Source of the DNA: Paragorgia papillata
Lineage: Eukaryota > Cnidaria > Anthozoa > Scleralcyonacea > Coralliidae
Direction: 5' to 3'
Assembly: GCA_035771165.1 (NCBI GenBank)
Contig: JAWNZC010000473.1
Location: 716,501 to 780,500 of the forward strand
Length of the DNA: 64,000 bases
Part shown: positions 33,793-45,629 of the stretch, in pieces
How the letters are laid out: each line of letters begins with the position of its first letter
How positions within the stretch are numbered: the first letter of the stretch is position 1
The notes under the pieces: model-generated
Seen by the model: only the letters and a program-made list of their open reading frames with translations
What the model was told of the DNA's origin: nothing
Databases searched by the model: none
Position numbers and translations under genes: made by a program

Positions 33793-35195
33793 GCGCTCCC
33801 AAACTTCTCCAAGGGCACCCCCATCACTCCCGGGGTACCCTTTAAAACACCCCCAATTGTACCCAATCACCCTCGGGGCACCCCATCATCCCGGGGTACC
33901 CCGAAACACCCCCAATGGTACACCAATCACCCCCGGGGTACCCCGAACACCTGCATTGGTACCCCAATCACCCCAGGGCACCCCATCACCCCCGGGGTAC
34001 CCCAAACACCCCTAAGGGTACCTCACTCACCCCAAGGGCACCCCAAAACTTCTCCATGGATACGGCAAACACGCACCGGACACTCACTAGGAGTACATAG
34101 TCTTAAAACTATATTGCTTACCACGGTAGGTCTTTCAGGATAAAATAGAAATCACAAGAATATACTATGATAATTATAAATTAAGGTTACAAACTTATAT
34201 ACTAATTAACTAAGATAATATATAAAAAGTAAAAGAAAAAAATACCTGCTTTACAAAGACGCCGTGTAATATGAGAATCACTCACTCTGAAAAGTGTGGG
34301 AACTTATTTGGGTCTTAACGTTTGCCAGTGACGGAGCTTGTCTTAGCTAGGTTTGATGGTAAGCTATTCCACAGCACCACTCCACTGTAACTGTAACTTC
34401 TTTTATAGTAGTCAGTACGCGGAAGAGCAAAACCAGTAGCAAATAAGCACTGAGTAGCAGTAGCAAGTAAATGTAGAAAAACCAGTTATATCTCTAAGTT
34501 TGTTCAGCGAAATCATTTGAAACTGTGCACATAAAAACTCCTTACGACGCTGAATATCTCATGTTAGATATGTAAGTGATTTTGCTCTGTATGAAAATAT
34601 TTTACCCCACTCCTAACGTCAGAGACCATCTAATTTACATATCAAACAAATCGAAATATCTTGAAAACGCAGAAAGATAAAACAAATTGTAAAGCATCTT
34701 CTATTACAATTTCACGAGTTCTTTCAAATGAAACAAACTTAATTTTTATTGCCAATACCCTTTAATTAGTATATAAGTTTGTAACCTTAATTTATAATTA
34801 TCATAGTATATTCTTGTAATTCCTATTTTATCCTAAAAGACCTACCGTGGATAAATAAAGTTATCATATGGTAAGGAATATAGTTTTAAGACTATGTACT
34901 CCTAGTGGCTGCCGGGTGGGTGTTTGCCGTATCCATGGAGAAGTTTTGGGGTGCCACTGGGGTGAGGTACCATTAGCGGTGTTTGGGGTACCCCGGGTGT
35001 GATTGAGTGCCCTGGTGCAATTGGGTTACCATTGGGAGGGTTTGGGGTACCCCGGGGGTGATTGGGATACCATTGGGGTGTTTGGGGTACCCCGGGATAA
35101 TGGGGTGCCCCGGGGTGGTTGGGTACCATTGGGGGTGTTTAAGGGTAAACCGGGAGTGAATGGGGTGCCCTTAGCTTGGAGAAGTTTGGGGGTTT
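33793..35195. mobile_element. Foldback element FB6 with GC-rich tandem repeats in both arms
   Basis: Arms of about 440 bp (33793-34235, 34745-35195) are reverse complements. The outer 290 bp of each arm is a tandem array built on CCCCGGGGTACCCCAAACA and CACCCCAATCACCC, in mirror orientation. The inner arm matches R2 (positions 1-130). The loop holds a LINE fragment. It is likely a recombinogenic, hairpin-forming structure. Confidence 0.8.
34318..34434 (-). pseudogene. LINE ORF2 C-terminal fragment
   Basis: The minus strand encodes a RTDYYKRSYSYSGVVLWNSL segment followed by PSNLAKTSS and a stop. The pattern (R..FS..G..LWN.LP) is the conserved C-terminus of CR1/L2/Rex-type reverse transcriptase ORFs. 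It lies in the loop of FB6 and is not the same element as the LINE at 36.9-41.2 kb. Confidence 0.6.
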
Positions 35196-35790
35196 CAAGA
35201 ATAATGGAAGATCTAGGTGCCGAGCCTTGCTCCTACGCATCACTGATTGGTACTTTGCCCAAACATGTACGAACTAAAATTGTAATGATAGAATAAGCCG
35301 TTCCCCACGAGTTAGTGATGCCGTTCCTCACGCTGAATATTAAGTGACTAGATCACGAGCCAAGCGCGTGACTACAAAACCTAATATCATTGGATTCATT
35401 GCGAAATGTAAACTCAGCTCTGCTATGGGGATGATAAATTGATAATACCCTTTGAGAAAATGTTCAGTTTTATAATTATTTATGGTCTACCTAGTTCTAT
35501 TTCAGTTATGTTTTCTATCATATATTCATGAGCCAGAATCTATGGTCTTATATGAACTGCTCCGGTGCAGGAAGCGCCGAAGGTTTGCTAATAGTATAAA
35601 TGTAAACAAAGCAGTTTTTCTGAAAATTAAACAACGGATCTAATATATTTAGTAGACAAAACCTAGTGTCGGACTCGGCAAATTCAAGCGATCATTTTGA
35701 TATAGAATTTATTTAAATTCGGACAAATAGGAAATATTTAAACATGTTTTAAAACACACGTTTCCAAATATAATACAACACGCGATATTT
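35196..35790. other. Unassigned intergenic sequence
   Basis: No frame, RNA gene or repeat that I recognise between two foldback elements. Confidence 0.4.
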
Positions 35791-35985
35791 TAGGGTTGTT
35801 GCGCTGTGTAGCAGAGCGCAGAGTGCGTCACAAATGATCTATTATTGATTATCACAATCATCAACATCACACATTATATATTACGATGACCAATTAACTT
35901 ATCTCGTTATTAAATATATTTTTCAACAGTTTGAAGACTCTCAAGAACTACAGGAGGATACACCGGCCTTATAGCGCCAGTTTGC

Positions 35986-36887
35986 CAGAGCATCGGTAAA
36001 GCGCCAGAGCGCAAGTTTGCCAGTGTAAAATTATCCACTGGCTGCCAGAGCGCCAGGAAAAGTGTTCTATATCTCACAACTAGAGAAATAACGTGATCCT
36101 TAGCGCCAGAGCGCCAGTTTGCCAGTGTAAAATTATCAACTGACTGCCAGAGCGCCAGTTTGCCAGTGTAAAATTATCCACTGGCTGCCAGAGCGCCAGG
36201 AAAAGTGCTCAATATCTCACAACTAGAGAAATAACGTGATCCTTAGCGCCAGAGTGCCAGTTTGCCAGTGTAAAATTATCCACTGGCTGCCAGAGCGCCA
36301 GGAAAAATGTTCAATATCTCGTAGCGGAAACTAGAGAAATAACGCGATCCTTAGTGCCAGAGCGCCAGTTTGCCAGTGTAAAATTATCCACTGGCTGCCA
36401 GAGCGCCAGGAAAAGTGTTCAATATCTCACAACTAGAGAAATAACGTGATCCTTAGCGCCAGAGTGCCAGTTTGCCAGTGTAAAATTATCCACTGGCTGC
36501 CAGAGCGCCAGGAAAAGTGTTCAATATCTCGTAGCGGAAACTAGAGAAATAACGCGATCCTTAGTGCCAGAGCGCCAGTTTGCCAGTGTAAAATTATCCG
36601 CTGACTGCCAGAGCGCCAGTTTGCCAGTGTAAAGTTATCCGCTGGCTGCCAGAGCGCCAGGAAAAGTGTTCAATATCTCGTAGCGGAAACTAGAGAAATA
36701 ACGCGATCCTTAGTGCCAGAGCGCCAGTTTGCCAGTGTAAAATCATCCACTGGCTGCCAGAGCGCCAGGAAAAGTGTTCAATATCTCACAACTAGAGAAA
36801 TAACGTGATCCTTAGCGCCAAAGTGCCAGTTTGCCAGTGTAAAATTATCCGCTGGCTGCCAGAGCGCCAGGAAAAGTGTTCAATATC
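35986..36887. repeat. About 108-bp satellite array, left block
   Basis: The unit runs GTAGCGGAAACTAGAGAAAT ... AGTGCCAGAGCGCCAG ... ATTATCCACTGGCTGCCAG ... GTGTTCAATATCTC. Two unit types alternate (CACAACTAGAGAAATAACGTG and GTAGCGGAAACTAGAGAAAT), and a 41-bp inner segment (AGCGCCAGTTTGCCAGTGTA...) is sometimes doubled. Confidence 0.9.
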
Positions 36888-36904
36888 TCGTATCATGACG
36901 AGTA

Positions 36905-38136
36905 ATGTTAATGACGGAAGGACGTGCAGAGAAGTCTCCTGATAATTTTACCGATTCTACCGCAATCCTGGAAGAAATGTCCAACAATTTGCTTTCCTTG
37001 CAAGCTCCGATGTTTTCGGATTCGCACAGATCAGTTTCAACGACAAAAGGGGTTGAAAACCTGAAACTGGTGATTTTTCATCTCTACAACTGTTCGTCCG
37101 ACAACATTTAAAGCTTGATGGAAATTGGTCTTCCCCAGGTGGAGACAAAAAGCAGTTTGATAATGGTAACCTTATAATCAGTTGGCGAAAAAACAAAAGT
37201 GTTCTCAACATCGAGGGAGATCAAACTACTTTAGTAAAAGAAAAGTTAGCGAAAATCTTAATTAAAGGCGACCTAGATGAAGAATCCTTCGACACAGGGT
37301 TGACCAACGAGGGTGCGGCGGTATTATGTCAAGGGAAGTGTACAGAGTTATCTACAGATTTTGAAGGTATGAAACTTGATATGGTTATTTCTGAGTCAAG
37401 GTTAAATAAAAAGATAGGGTCATGTACCAACGACATAGACGTATTTCGCGAAGAAATACGAAAATCTGGACTTTTGCTTGATAACATGCAAGAACAAATC
37501 AATGAAGTGAAGGAAGCTATTGTGAAACCTAATTTAAATACGCAGAGCGTGTCTTGTCAAAATTTTCCAAAAGAAAATTCGTCTACCTACTTGAAAGACA
37601 ATGCTTTGACGAATAATTCAAATTGTAATAACAGAAAGGAAATCCCTATAGACGTCGATGGTGAAATCAAATACAATCACCAAAACAATATAAATCGTGA
37701 AGCTCACTCTAACGAAAAATTATGCGGAAGTCAGATAGCACCTGAAACAAATTCTTGTTCGGTGTCACATTCAACGGCGCACTTTACTCGACACAGAAAG
37801 TCAAATATTACTGACTTAAATAAAAGAAAATATAGCGTTTCGGCATCTAAAGGATCATCGAAGCAAACGAAAATTGATGTCTGTCAACAAGGTAACAACT
37901 ATTACCGCATGAGAAATGATGATAAAAGACCCAATCGTCCTTCGAACTTCGGGAATTCAGTGAAACAAAAATCGTGGTCAAATAGTAAAGCGAGGATAAA
38001 TCATCACAGTTTCAAACATCCAGATGGTGTGCCTCCAAATGTTGTAATTGGAGAATCTTTTCTGCATTCATACAATGTAAGCAAATTCCCAAAAGCAAGA
38101 ACATTGTTTCATTGTCTCCGGTCATTACCCCTATGA
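36905..38136 (+). pseudogene. LINE ORF1, frameshifted
   Basis: The first frame (36905-37111, MLMTEGRAEKS...) stops, and a second frame, open from 37057 to 38136, continues with a QLFVRQHLKLDGNWSSPGG segment, a predicted coiled-coil region (about 37370-37530: SRLNKKIGSCTNDIDVFREE) and a basic, Asn/Ser-rich tail ending near HSYNVSKFPK. An ORF1-type RNA-binding chaperone role is inferred from position and composition. A single -1/+2 shift near 37060-37100 would join the frames, so ORF1 is probably inactive. The next 80 bases to ORF2 also show frame damage. Confidence 0.65.
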
Positions 38137-38215
38137 CATAAGCAACGCCCGATTCCTGTCATAATTACAAATCGTACTGACACATACTGCAATTTCTTAA
38201 GTCAACGACAGACTA

Positions 38216-41059
38216 ATGTTAGTAATTTGGTTATGGCTCCTATTTCGGAAAGCCTACCGGTTGAAAATGATCATATTCAACGACCTGATAACTTCACAAA
38301 CATATTTAAATTGCCCTAGTGTTGATCAATCAATAACATACGTTATGAATAATTCAGTTTCTGGTTCAACGCACCAAAACACTGAACCTCAAGGTCATCT
38401 GTTATCTTTCCTTTTGTCAAATACGAGATCACTCCTACCGAAGATTGAAGATTTAGAAACCGTCCTTAAGTCGAATTGTGTCACCCTTGCACTAATTACC
38501 GAAACCTGGTTGAATGATAAAATTGATGATGCTGCAGTTCAAATAGATGGCTACTCCTTAGTAAGACGAGACAGAATTTCTAGGTCGGGAGGAGGAGTAT
38601 GTACATTTATAAAATCGCATATTCCCTTTAAAACGCTGGACGACTTACAAGATCCTTCTTTCGAAACATTATGGTTTTATCTAAGACCCCATAAACTTTT
38701 CCGAGGTTTTTCCTGTTTAATCGTCTGTGTTGTCTATCATGCACCCTCTAATGATAACAACGCCCTTGTTGAACATCTGATGACTAAATTAGATCAAGCT
38801 CTTGCCAAGTATCCAAATGCTGGAATTTTCCTGGTTGGAGATTTCAACAGATGTCCAGTTTCAACATTGTTAAGACATTTTACGTTAAAACAGATTGTCA
38901 AACAACCGACAAGAGAAAATGCAATTTTGGACCTAATCCTTACAAACATGTGGGGCAACTGTAATTCCCCCATGATTATCTCACCAATTGGACTCAGTGA
39001 TCACAATTCAATTTTGTGGGCCCTCACTAAATGTAAAACTAAAAATGAAAGCACGAAAGTGAAGATTAGACATGGCAGTAATGCCACAAAGTTAGCTTTT
39101 GGGAAATGGTTAGCCGAATTCAACTGGATCTCACTATACCACACAGTTTCGTGTGATGAAAAATTGGGCATTTTTCAAAATGTCATACAATCTGGTCTAG
39201 ATTGTTTCCTCCCTGCGAAAACTGTCAAGTTGCATGACAAGGATAAACCGTGGGTAACTCCAGGATATAAGAAAATCATCCAAGATAGGCAAAAGGCATT
39301 CCACCGTAGAGAACACAGTTTGTACCGACAATTACGCAACCAGGCAAATAGAGAAGGTAAGAAGCTTAGATCTGCCTTTCTAGAGAAAAAAATAGAACAA
39401 CTAAAGTCAAATCCAAATCCAAAAAAGTGGTGGGATTCCATAAAACAACTTGCGGGATATCCCAAGAAGAAGGCTTTTTCAACTCTTATTTTAAATAACC
39501 AAGTTGTATCTGGAAACGCGCTTGCGGGAAAAATCAATGACGCTTTTGCCTCAGTTACTCAAGAAATCATCCCACTAATTCCCACCTCTGTCATTGAAGA
39601 AAACAATTGTTCTGACATTGTACCACACTTTATTATTAACGAGATGGATGTGTATAACAAACTATCCACCATATCTATTTATAAATCACCAGGTCCAGAT
39701 GGAATCCCTAACTGGGTCCTAAAGATGTATGCCTATGTGCTCGCTTCGCCTGTGGCCTCAATCCTTAATGCTTCCATCCAACAAGCAATAGTTCCAATAA
39801 TGTGGAAAAAAGCAGACGTTATTCCAATTCCTAAAATACCTGTACCTGCTGACATCACCAAAGATCTGCGTCCTATATCACTAACTGCCACCCTGTCCAA
39901 AATCTGCGAACGTTTTGTCACAGACTGGTTAATCGAGTTCCTAAAAGAAAAAATCGATCCCCGCCAATATGGTTCTTTAAAAAATTCATCGACGACGCAT
40001 GCTTTATTAAGCTTTGTTCATCACTTATTAAGTGAAACTGACGCATCTAAGAACACTGTGAGAATCTTTTTTCTCGACTTTAGCAAAGCTTTTGATCTTA
40101 TAGATCACAACATACTCTTACAGAAGTTAATCGACATAAACGTACCATCAACTATAACAAACTGGATAAGAAGTTTCCTCACGGAACGTAAACAACGTGT
40201 TAAATTAGTCCATTATGTATCAGAATGGAAAACAATCAACGGAGGAGTACCACAAGGAACGGTAATTGGACCAATACTTTTCCTGGTAATGATAAACGAT
40301 CTTTTAGTGGATTGGACTGACCGATGGAAATATGTCGATGACAGTACTGTAACAGAAAGTATTGCTCCGGATTGTGATAGTAATTTGCAAGATCTGGTGG
40401 ATTATATTCATAACTGGACTATAAATAATAAAATGAAGCTTAACGTCAAAAAATGTAAAGAATTAGTAATTGACTTTGCAAAAGAGAAACGCGCCTTTTC
40501 GCCATTAACTGTAGATGACGTCATTGTCGAACGAGTGAAATCTGCTCGTATCCTGGGGCTTACTGTCCAGGATAACATGTGCTGGAATGAACATGTAAAT
40601 CAAATTGTTAAAAAAGCAGGAAAACGGCTTTATATGCTAAGGCTTTTAAAACGATCGAGTGCTGACATAAAGACTCTTATTACCGTGTACACTACAATCA
40701 TAAGGCCTGTCCTTGAATATGCATGTCAAGTGTGGCATTTCAACATTCAAGATTATTTAAGTGAAGACATTGAAAAGGTGCAAAAACGGGCAATGAAAAT
40801 CATGTTACCACTATGCAGTTACAGGGAGGCCCTGGCCTGTACTGATATCCTGTCACTAAGAATACGACGTGAAAAACTCTGTGAACATTTTTTTGAAAAG
40901 AACATGAATAATATGAAGTTGGGAGAGTTTTTACTTTATAAAGTTCCTGTCCAGTATGATCTCAGATCTAGGAGTAAATATGATAACTTTTTATGCAGAA
41001 CTGATCGTTTTCAGAAATCTTTTTTACCACAAATGATTTCAAAGAAAAACTGTCCATAA
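38216..41059 (+). CDS. LINE ORF2: AP-endonuclease + reverse transcriptase
   Basis: An intact frame of 947 residues. The endonuclease domain (about 65-268) shows the SNTRSL start, TETW (catalytic Glu), GDFN and SDHN motifs of the exonuclease/endonuclease/phosphatase fold. The reverse transcriptase (about 480-790) shows SPGPDGIPN, LRPISL, FLDFSKAFD (motif A, about 620), GVPQGTVIGP (motif B, about 677) and YVDDS (catalytic site, about 706). A C-terminal region (about 800-947) has the LEYACQVWH and LRSRSKYD segments typical of CR1/L2 elements. There is no RNase H domain. It would nick the target and prime reverse transcription at the nick. All catalytic residues I can check are present, so it may be competent apart from ORF1. 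Confidence 0.92.
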   Translation: MLVIWLWLLFRKAYRLKMIIFNDLITSQTYLNCPSVDQSITYVMNNSVSGSTHQNTEPQGHLLSFLLSNTRSLLPKIEDLETVLKSNCVTLALITETWLNDKIDDAAVQIDGYSLVRRDRISRSGGGVCTFIKSHIPFKTLDDLQDPSFETLWFYLRPHKLFRGFSCLIVCVVYHAPSNDNNALVEHLMTKLDQALAKYPNAGIFLVGDFNRCPVSTLLRHFTLKQIVKQPTRENAILDLILTNMWGNCNSPMIISPIGLSDHNSILWALTKCKTKNESTKVKIRHGSNATKLAFGKWLAEFNWISLYHTVSCDEKLGIFQNVIQSGLDCFLPAKTVKLHDKDKPWVTPGYKKIIQDRQKAFHRREHSLYRQLRNQANREGKKLRSAFLEKKIEQLKSNPNPKKWWDSIKQLAGYPKKKAFSTLILNNQVVSGNALAGKINDAFASVTQEIIPLIPTSVIEENNCSDIVPHFIINEMDVYNKLSTISIYKSPGPDGIPNWVLKMYAYVLASPVASILNASIQQAIVPIMWKKADVIPIPKIPVPADITKDLRPISLTATLSKICERFVTDWLIEFLKEKIDPRQYGSLKNSSTTHALLSFVHHLLSETDASKNTVRIFFLDFSKAFDLIDHNILLQKLIDINVPSTITNWIRSFLTERKQRVKLVHYVSEWKTINGGVPQGTVIGPILFLVMINDLLVDWTDRWKYVDDSTVTESIAPDCDSNLQDLVDYIHNWTINNKMKLNVKKCKELVIDFAKEKRAFSPLTVDDVIVERVKSARILGLTVQDNMCWNEHVNQIVKKAGKRLYMLRLLKRSSADIKTLITVYTTIIRPVLEYACQVWHFNIQDYLSEDIEKVQKRAMKIMLPLCSYREALACTDILSLRIRREKLCEHFFEKNMNNMKLGEFLLYKVPVQYDLRSRSKYDNFLCRTDRFQKSFLPQMISKKNCP

Positions 41060-41244
41060 TTTTAAATATACTTAACATTTTCGTAATAGAGAATCTTTTA
41101 ATACTTTTATGAACGTGTGTAATTAATGTAATTTCCTATTTCCTATTCTTTTTAATGTACTGATATTCTTGCTGATGTAATTTAACCTTTTTGGTTACAA
41201 AAATTGGTTTTTAAATAAAAAATCTTTAATCTTTTTTTTTCGTA

Positions 41245-44200
41245 GCGGAAACTAGCGAAATAACGCGATCCTTAGTGCCAGAGCGCCAGTTTGCCAGTGT
41301 AAAATTATCCACTGACTGCCAGAGCGCCAGTTTGCCAGTGTAAAATTATCCACTGGCTGCCAGATCGCCAGGAAAAGTGTTCAATATCTCACAACTAGAG
41401 AAATAACGTGATCCTTAGCGCCAGAGTGCCAGTTTGCCAGTGTAAAATTATCCACTGGCTGCCAGAGCGCCAGGAAAAGTGTTCAATATCTCGTAGCGGA
41501 AACTAGAGAAATAACGCGATCCTTAGTGCCAGAGCGCCAGTTTGCCAGTGTAAAATTATCCACTGACTGCCAGAGCGCCAGGAAAAGTGTTCAATATCTC
41601 GTAGCGGAAACTAGAGAAATAACGCGATCCTTAGTGCCAGAGCGCCAGTTTGCCAGTGTAAAATCATCCACTGGCTGCCAGAGCGCCAGGAAAAGTGTTC
41701 AATATCTCACAACTAGAGAAATAACGTGATCCTTAGCGCCAGAGTGCCAGTTTGCCAGTGTAAAATTATCCGCTGGCTGCCAGAGCGCCAGGAAAAGTGT
41801 TCAATATCTCGTAGCGGAAACTAGAGAAATAACGCGATCCTTAGTGCCAGAGCGCCAGTTTGCCAGTGTAAAATTATCCACTGACTGCCAGAGCGCCAGT
41901 TTGCCAGTGTAAAATTATCCGCTGGCTGCCAGAGCGCCAGGAAAAGTGTTCAATATCTCGTAGCGGAAACTAGAGAAATAACGCGATCCTTAGTGCCAGA
42001 GCGCCAGTGTAAAATTATCCACTGGCTGCCAGATCGCCAGGAAAAGTGTTCAATATCTCACAACTAGAGAAATAACGTGATCCTTAGCGCCAGAGTGCCA
42101 GTTTGCCAGTGTAAAATTATCCACTGGCTGCCAGAGCGCCAGGAAAAGTGTTCAATATCTCGTAGCGGAAACTAGAGAAATAACGCGATCCTTAGTGCCA
42201 GAGCGCCAGTTTGCCAGTGTAAAATTATCCACTGACTGCCAGAGCGCCAGTTTGCCAGTGTAAAATTATCCGCTGGCTGCCAGAGCGCCAGGAAAAGTGT
42301 TCAATATCTCGTAGCGGAAACTAGAGAAATAACGCGATCCTTAGTGCCAGAGCGCCAGTTTGCCAGTGTAAAATCATCCACTGGCTGCCAGAGCGCCAGG
42401 AAAAGTGTTCAATATCTCACAACTAGAGAAATAACGTGATCTTTAGCGCCAGAGTGCCAGTTTGCCAGTGTAAAATTATCCGCTGGCTGCCAGAGCGCCA
42501 GGAAAAGTGTTCAATATCTCGTAGCGGGAACTAGAGAAATAACGCGATCCTTAGTGCCAGAGCGCCAGTTTGCCAGTGTAAAATTATCCACTGACTGCCA
42601 GAGCGCCAGTTTGCCAGTGTAAAATTATCCACTGACTGCCAGAGCGCCAGTTTGCCAGTGTAAAATTATCCGCTGGCTGCCAGAGCGCCAGGAAAAGTGT
42701 TCAATATCTCGTAGCGGAAACTAGAGAAATAACGCGATCCTTAGTGCCAGAGCGCCAGTTTGCCAGTGTAAAATTATCCACTGGCTGCCAGATCGCCAGG
42801 AAAAGTGTTCAATATCTCACAACTAGAGAAATAACGTGATCCTTAGCGCCAGAGTGCCAGTTTGCCAGTGTAAAATTATCCACTGGCTGCCAGAGCGCCA
42901 GGAAAAGTGTTCAATATCTCGTAGCGGAAACTAGAGAAATAACGCGATCCTTAGTGCCAGAGCGCCAGTTTGCCAGTGTAAAATTATCCACTGACTGCCA
43001 GAGCGCCAGTTTGCCAGTGTAAAATTATCCGCTGGCTGCCAGAGCGCCAGGAAAAGTGTTCAATATCTCGTAGCGGAAGCTAGAGAAATAACGCGATCCT
43101 TAGTGCCAGAGCGCCAGTTTGCCAGTGTAAAATCATCCACTGGCTGCCAGAGCGCCAGGAAAAGTGTTCAATATCTCACAACTAGAGAAATAACGTGATC
43201 CTTAGCGCCAGAGTGCCAGTTTGCCAGTGTAAAATTATCCGCTGGCTGCCAGAGCGCCAGGAAAAGTGTTCAATATCTCGTAGCGGAAACTAGAGAAATA
43301 ACGCGATCCTTAGTGCCAGAGCGCCAGTTTGCCAGTGTAAAATTATCCACTGACTGCCAGAGCGCCAGTTTGCCAGTGTAAAATTATCCACTGACTGCCA
43401 GAGCGCCAGTTTGCCAGTGTAAAATTATCCACTGGCTGCCAGAGCGCCAGGAAAAGTGTTCAATATCTCGTAGCGGAAGCTAGAGAAATAACGCGATTCT
43501 TAGTGCCAGAGCGCCAGTTTGCCAGTGTAAAATCATCCACTGGCTGCCAGAGCGCCAGGAAAAGTGTTCAATATCTCACAACTAGAGAAATAACGTGATC
43601 CTTAGCGCCAGAGTGCCAGTTTGCCAGTGTAAAATTATCCGCTGGCTGCCAGAGCGCCAGGAAAAGTGTTCAATATCTCGTAGCGGAAACTAGAGAAATA
43701 ACGCGATCCTTAGTGCCAGAGCGCCAGTTTGCCAGTGTAAAATTATCCACTGACTGCCAGAGCGCCAGTTTGCCAGTGTAAAATTATCCACTGACTGCCA
43801 GAGCGCCAGTTTGCCAGTGTAAAATTATCCACTGGCTGCCAGATCGCCAGGAAAAGTGTTCAATATCTCGTAGCGGAAACTAGAGAAATAACGCGATCCT
43901 TAGTGCCAGAGCGCCAGTTTGCCAGTGTAAAATCATCCACTGGCTGCCAGAGCGCCAGCAAAAGTGTTCAATATCTCACAACTAGAGAAATAACGTGATC
44001 CTTAGCGCCAGAGTGCCAGTTTGCCAGTGTAAAATTATCCGCTGGCTGCCAGAGCGCCAGGAAAAGTGTTCAATATCTCGTAGCGGAAACTAGAGAAATA
44101 ACGCGATCCTTAGTGCCAGAGCGCCAGTTTGCCAGTGTAAAATTATCCGCTGGCTGCCAGAGCGCCAGGAAAAGTGTTCAATATCTCGTAGCGGAAACTA

Positions 44201-44411
44201 GAGAAATAACGCGATCCTTAGTGCCAGAGCGCCAGTTTGCCAGTGTAAAATTATCCGCTGGCTGCCAGAGCGCCAGTTCGCCAGTGTAAAATTATCCACT
44301 GGCTGGCAGAGCGCCAGGAAAAGTGTTCAATATCTCACAACTAGAGAAATAACGTGACCCTTACTGTCCCTTAGCGCTAGAGCGCCAGTTTGCCAGTGTA
44401 AAATTATCGCT
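41245..44411. repeat. About 108-bp satellite array, right block
   Basis: Continuation of the array at 35986, about 3.2 kb. Higher-order structure is visible: blocks with one, two or three 41-bp inner segments recur in the same order (for example 41.8-42.5, 42.5-43.2 and 43.2-43.9 kb). Rare variants GATCGCCAG and CGGAAGCTAG recur at matching positions, which indicates duplication of multi-unit blocks. Confidence 0.9.
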
Positions 44412-44612
44412 CTGCTCTGGCAAACTGGCGCTATAAGGCCGGTGTATTCTCCTGTAGTTCTTGAGAGTCTTCAAACTGTTGAAAAATATATTTAATAACG
44501 AGATAAGTTAATTGGTCATCGTAATATACTGTATAATGTGTGATGTTGATGATTGTGATGATCAATAATAGATCATTTGTGACGCACTCTGTGCTCTGCT
44601 ACACAGCGCAAC

Positions 44613-44892
44613 AACCTATCTTAATTCTTATTATCTTACCGGTATTTGCTCTATTCCGTGGTGCTTATTGTTAAAACTTGCATTTTGTAGTTGTCGGACT
44701 ATAAAGCAGCAAGGCCAGGACCAACCTGTTTGAAATAGCTCGTCATCTTTTACGTACTAGGTCGAGTACTAGTTCGACCGCAATCGCCGGCGTGTGCAGT
44801 TGTAAACATTGTAAAGCTTTATGATGAATTGAAGCCAATTGTCAGCCGCATTACTGATCAACTATAACTCGGTCACTTGCAAATCTATTCAA
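44613..44892. other. Unassigned sequence
   Basis: No gene or known repeat seen. Confidence 0.4.
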
Positions 44893-45353
44893 ACAAGTAA
44901 ACAACTGAGAAACAGTGAAATGTCTTGTGAATATTCAAAAACATCGATAAAATGGCAATAAATTAAAAGCTTCGTTCAAAAGAGACAACCACTGATCATC
45001 CAGAGACAACTCGGCCAACCCTCGGTTTCGCAATTATTACACATGGCTGTTCTCTGACGTCCTTCACTCCTTCAGTTTAAAGTTTCCAGTTATTTTTAAT
45101 ACACCTTGATTCGCTGACAGTCCGACTACTCTGTCATCTTTATTTGAGACGACTGCTGGGTAGTGTGCCAAGAAATGTCGTAGAAATATTCAAAAACATC
45201 GATAACATGGCAAGAAAAGCTTCGTCCAAGAGACAACTCGCCATGAAAGTGAAATCTCGGTTTCGCAATGCCTAGTGCTGGTGCAATATCGCGACCCCCC
45301 AAAAACAATAACACGACCGAAATCTAGCCTCGTCTACCTGCGGTGGCCCGAGT
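44893..45353 (-). mobile_element. Helentron fragment D (5' end only)
   Basis: It matches the right parts of A and C (AAGTAAACAACTGAGAAACA ...), lacks the minisatellite, and ends at 45353 with the same terminal repeat GGTGGCCCGAGT followed by AA. It is truncated on its left. It lies next to the start of the R1 repeat. Confidence 0.7.
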
Positions 45354-45629
45354 AATAAACAGTATTTGAAACACAAAAACTTACAACGAAGCAGAATTCT
45401 AAGCGTAGTTCTATAAATCCGAACAATTTAATCGAACGTTTTTGAAAGCAATCAACCCGTTTCTCTTTAATAACAAGACGCCCGCTAGGCGTTAACTCGG
45501 GCTACTGGGCAATGGGCATGGTGATGTGGAGAATGAGATTGGTGGAGGAGGACATGTTAGAAAGCTAGTTAGAAAGCGCACATTTGTTTTACAAAGAACA
45601 ATTTTTTATTGACTACTATTATAAACTTA

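Larger units (their letters stand above)
36893..41239 (+). mobile_element. CR1/L2-like non-LTR retrotransposon, near full length
   Basis: A 4.35-kb element inserted in the satellite with a 5-bp duplication TCGTA (36888-36892 and 41240-41244). It has a damaged ORF1, an intact ORF2 with endonuclease and reverse transcriptase, a 3' UTR of about 180 bp and a 3' end AATAAAAAATCTTTAATC plus a T run. The organisation fits the CR1/Jockey group. It is the youngest-looking insertion in this block because the satellite on both sides is in register. Confidence 0.9.
35791..44612. mobile_element. Satellite-bearing foldback element FB5 (8.8 kb)
   Basis: Terminal inverted arms of about 200 bp (35791-35985 and 44412-44612; GGTTGTTGCGCTGTGTAGCA at the left tip) enclose about 4.1 kb of tandem satellite and one inserted LINE. 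The flanks TATTTTAG and TATCTTAA may be a decayed 8-bp duplication. No transposase was found. Without the LINE it would be about 4.5 kb. The tandem unit itself contains many GCCAG/CTGGC short inverted motifs. Confidence 0.75.

Noticed and set aside
35986..44411. Regularly spaced repeats resembling a CRISPR array
   Set aside because: The spacers are not unique; the whole 108-bp unit is repeated, the DNA is animal, and the array sits inside a foldback element.
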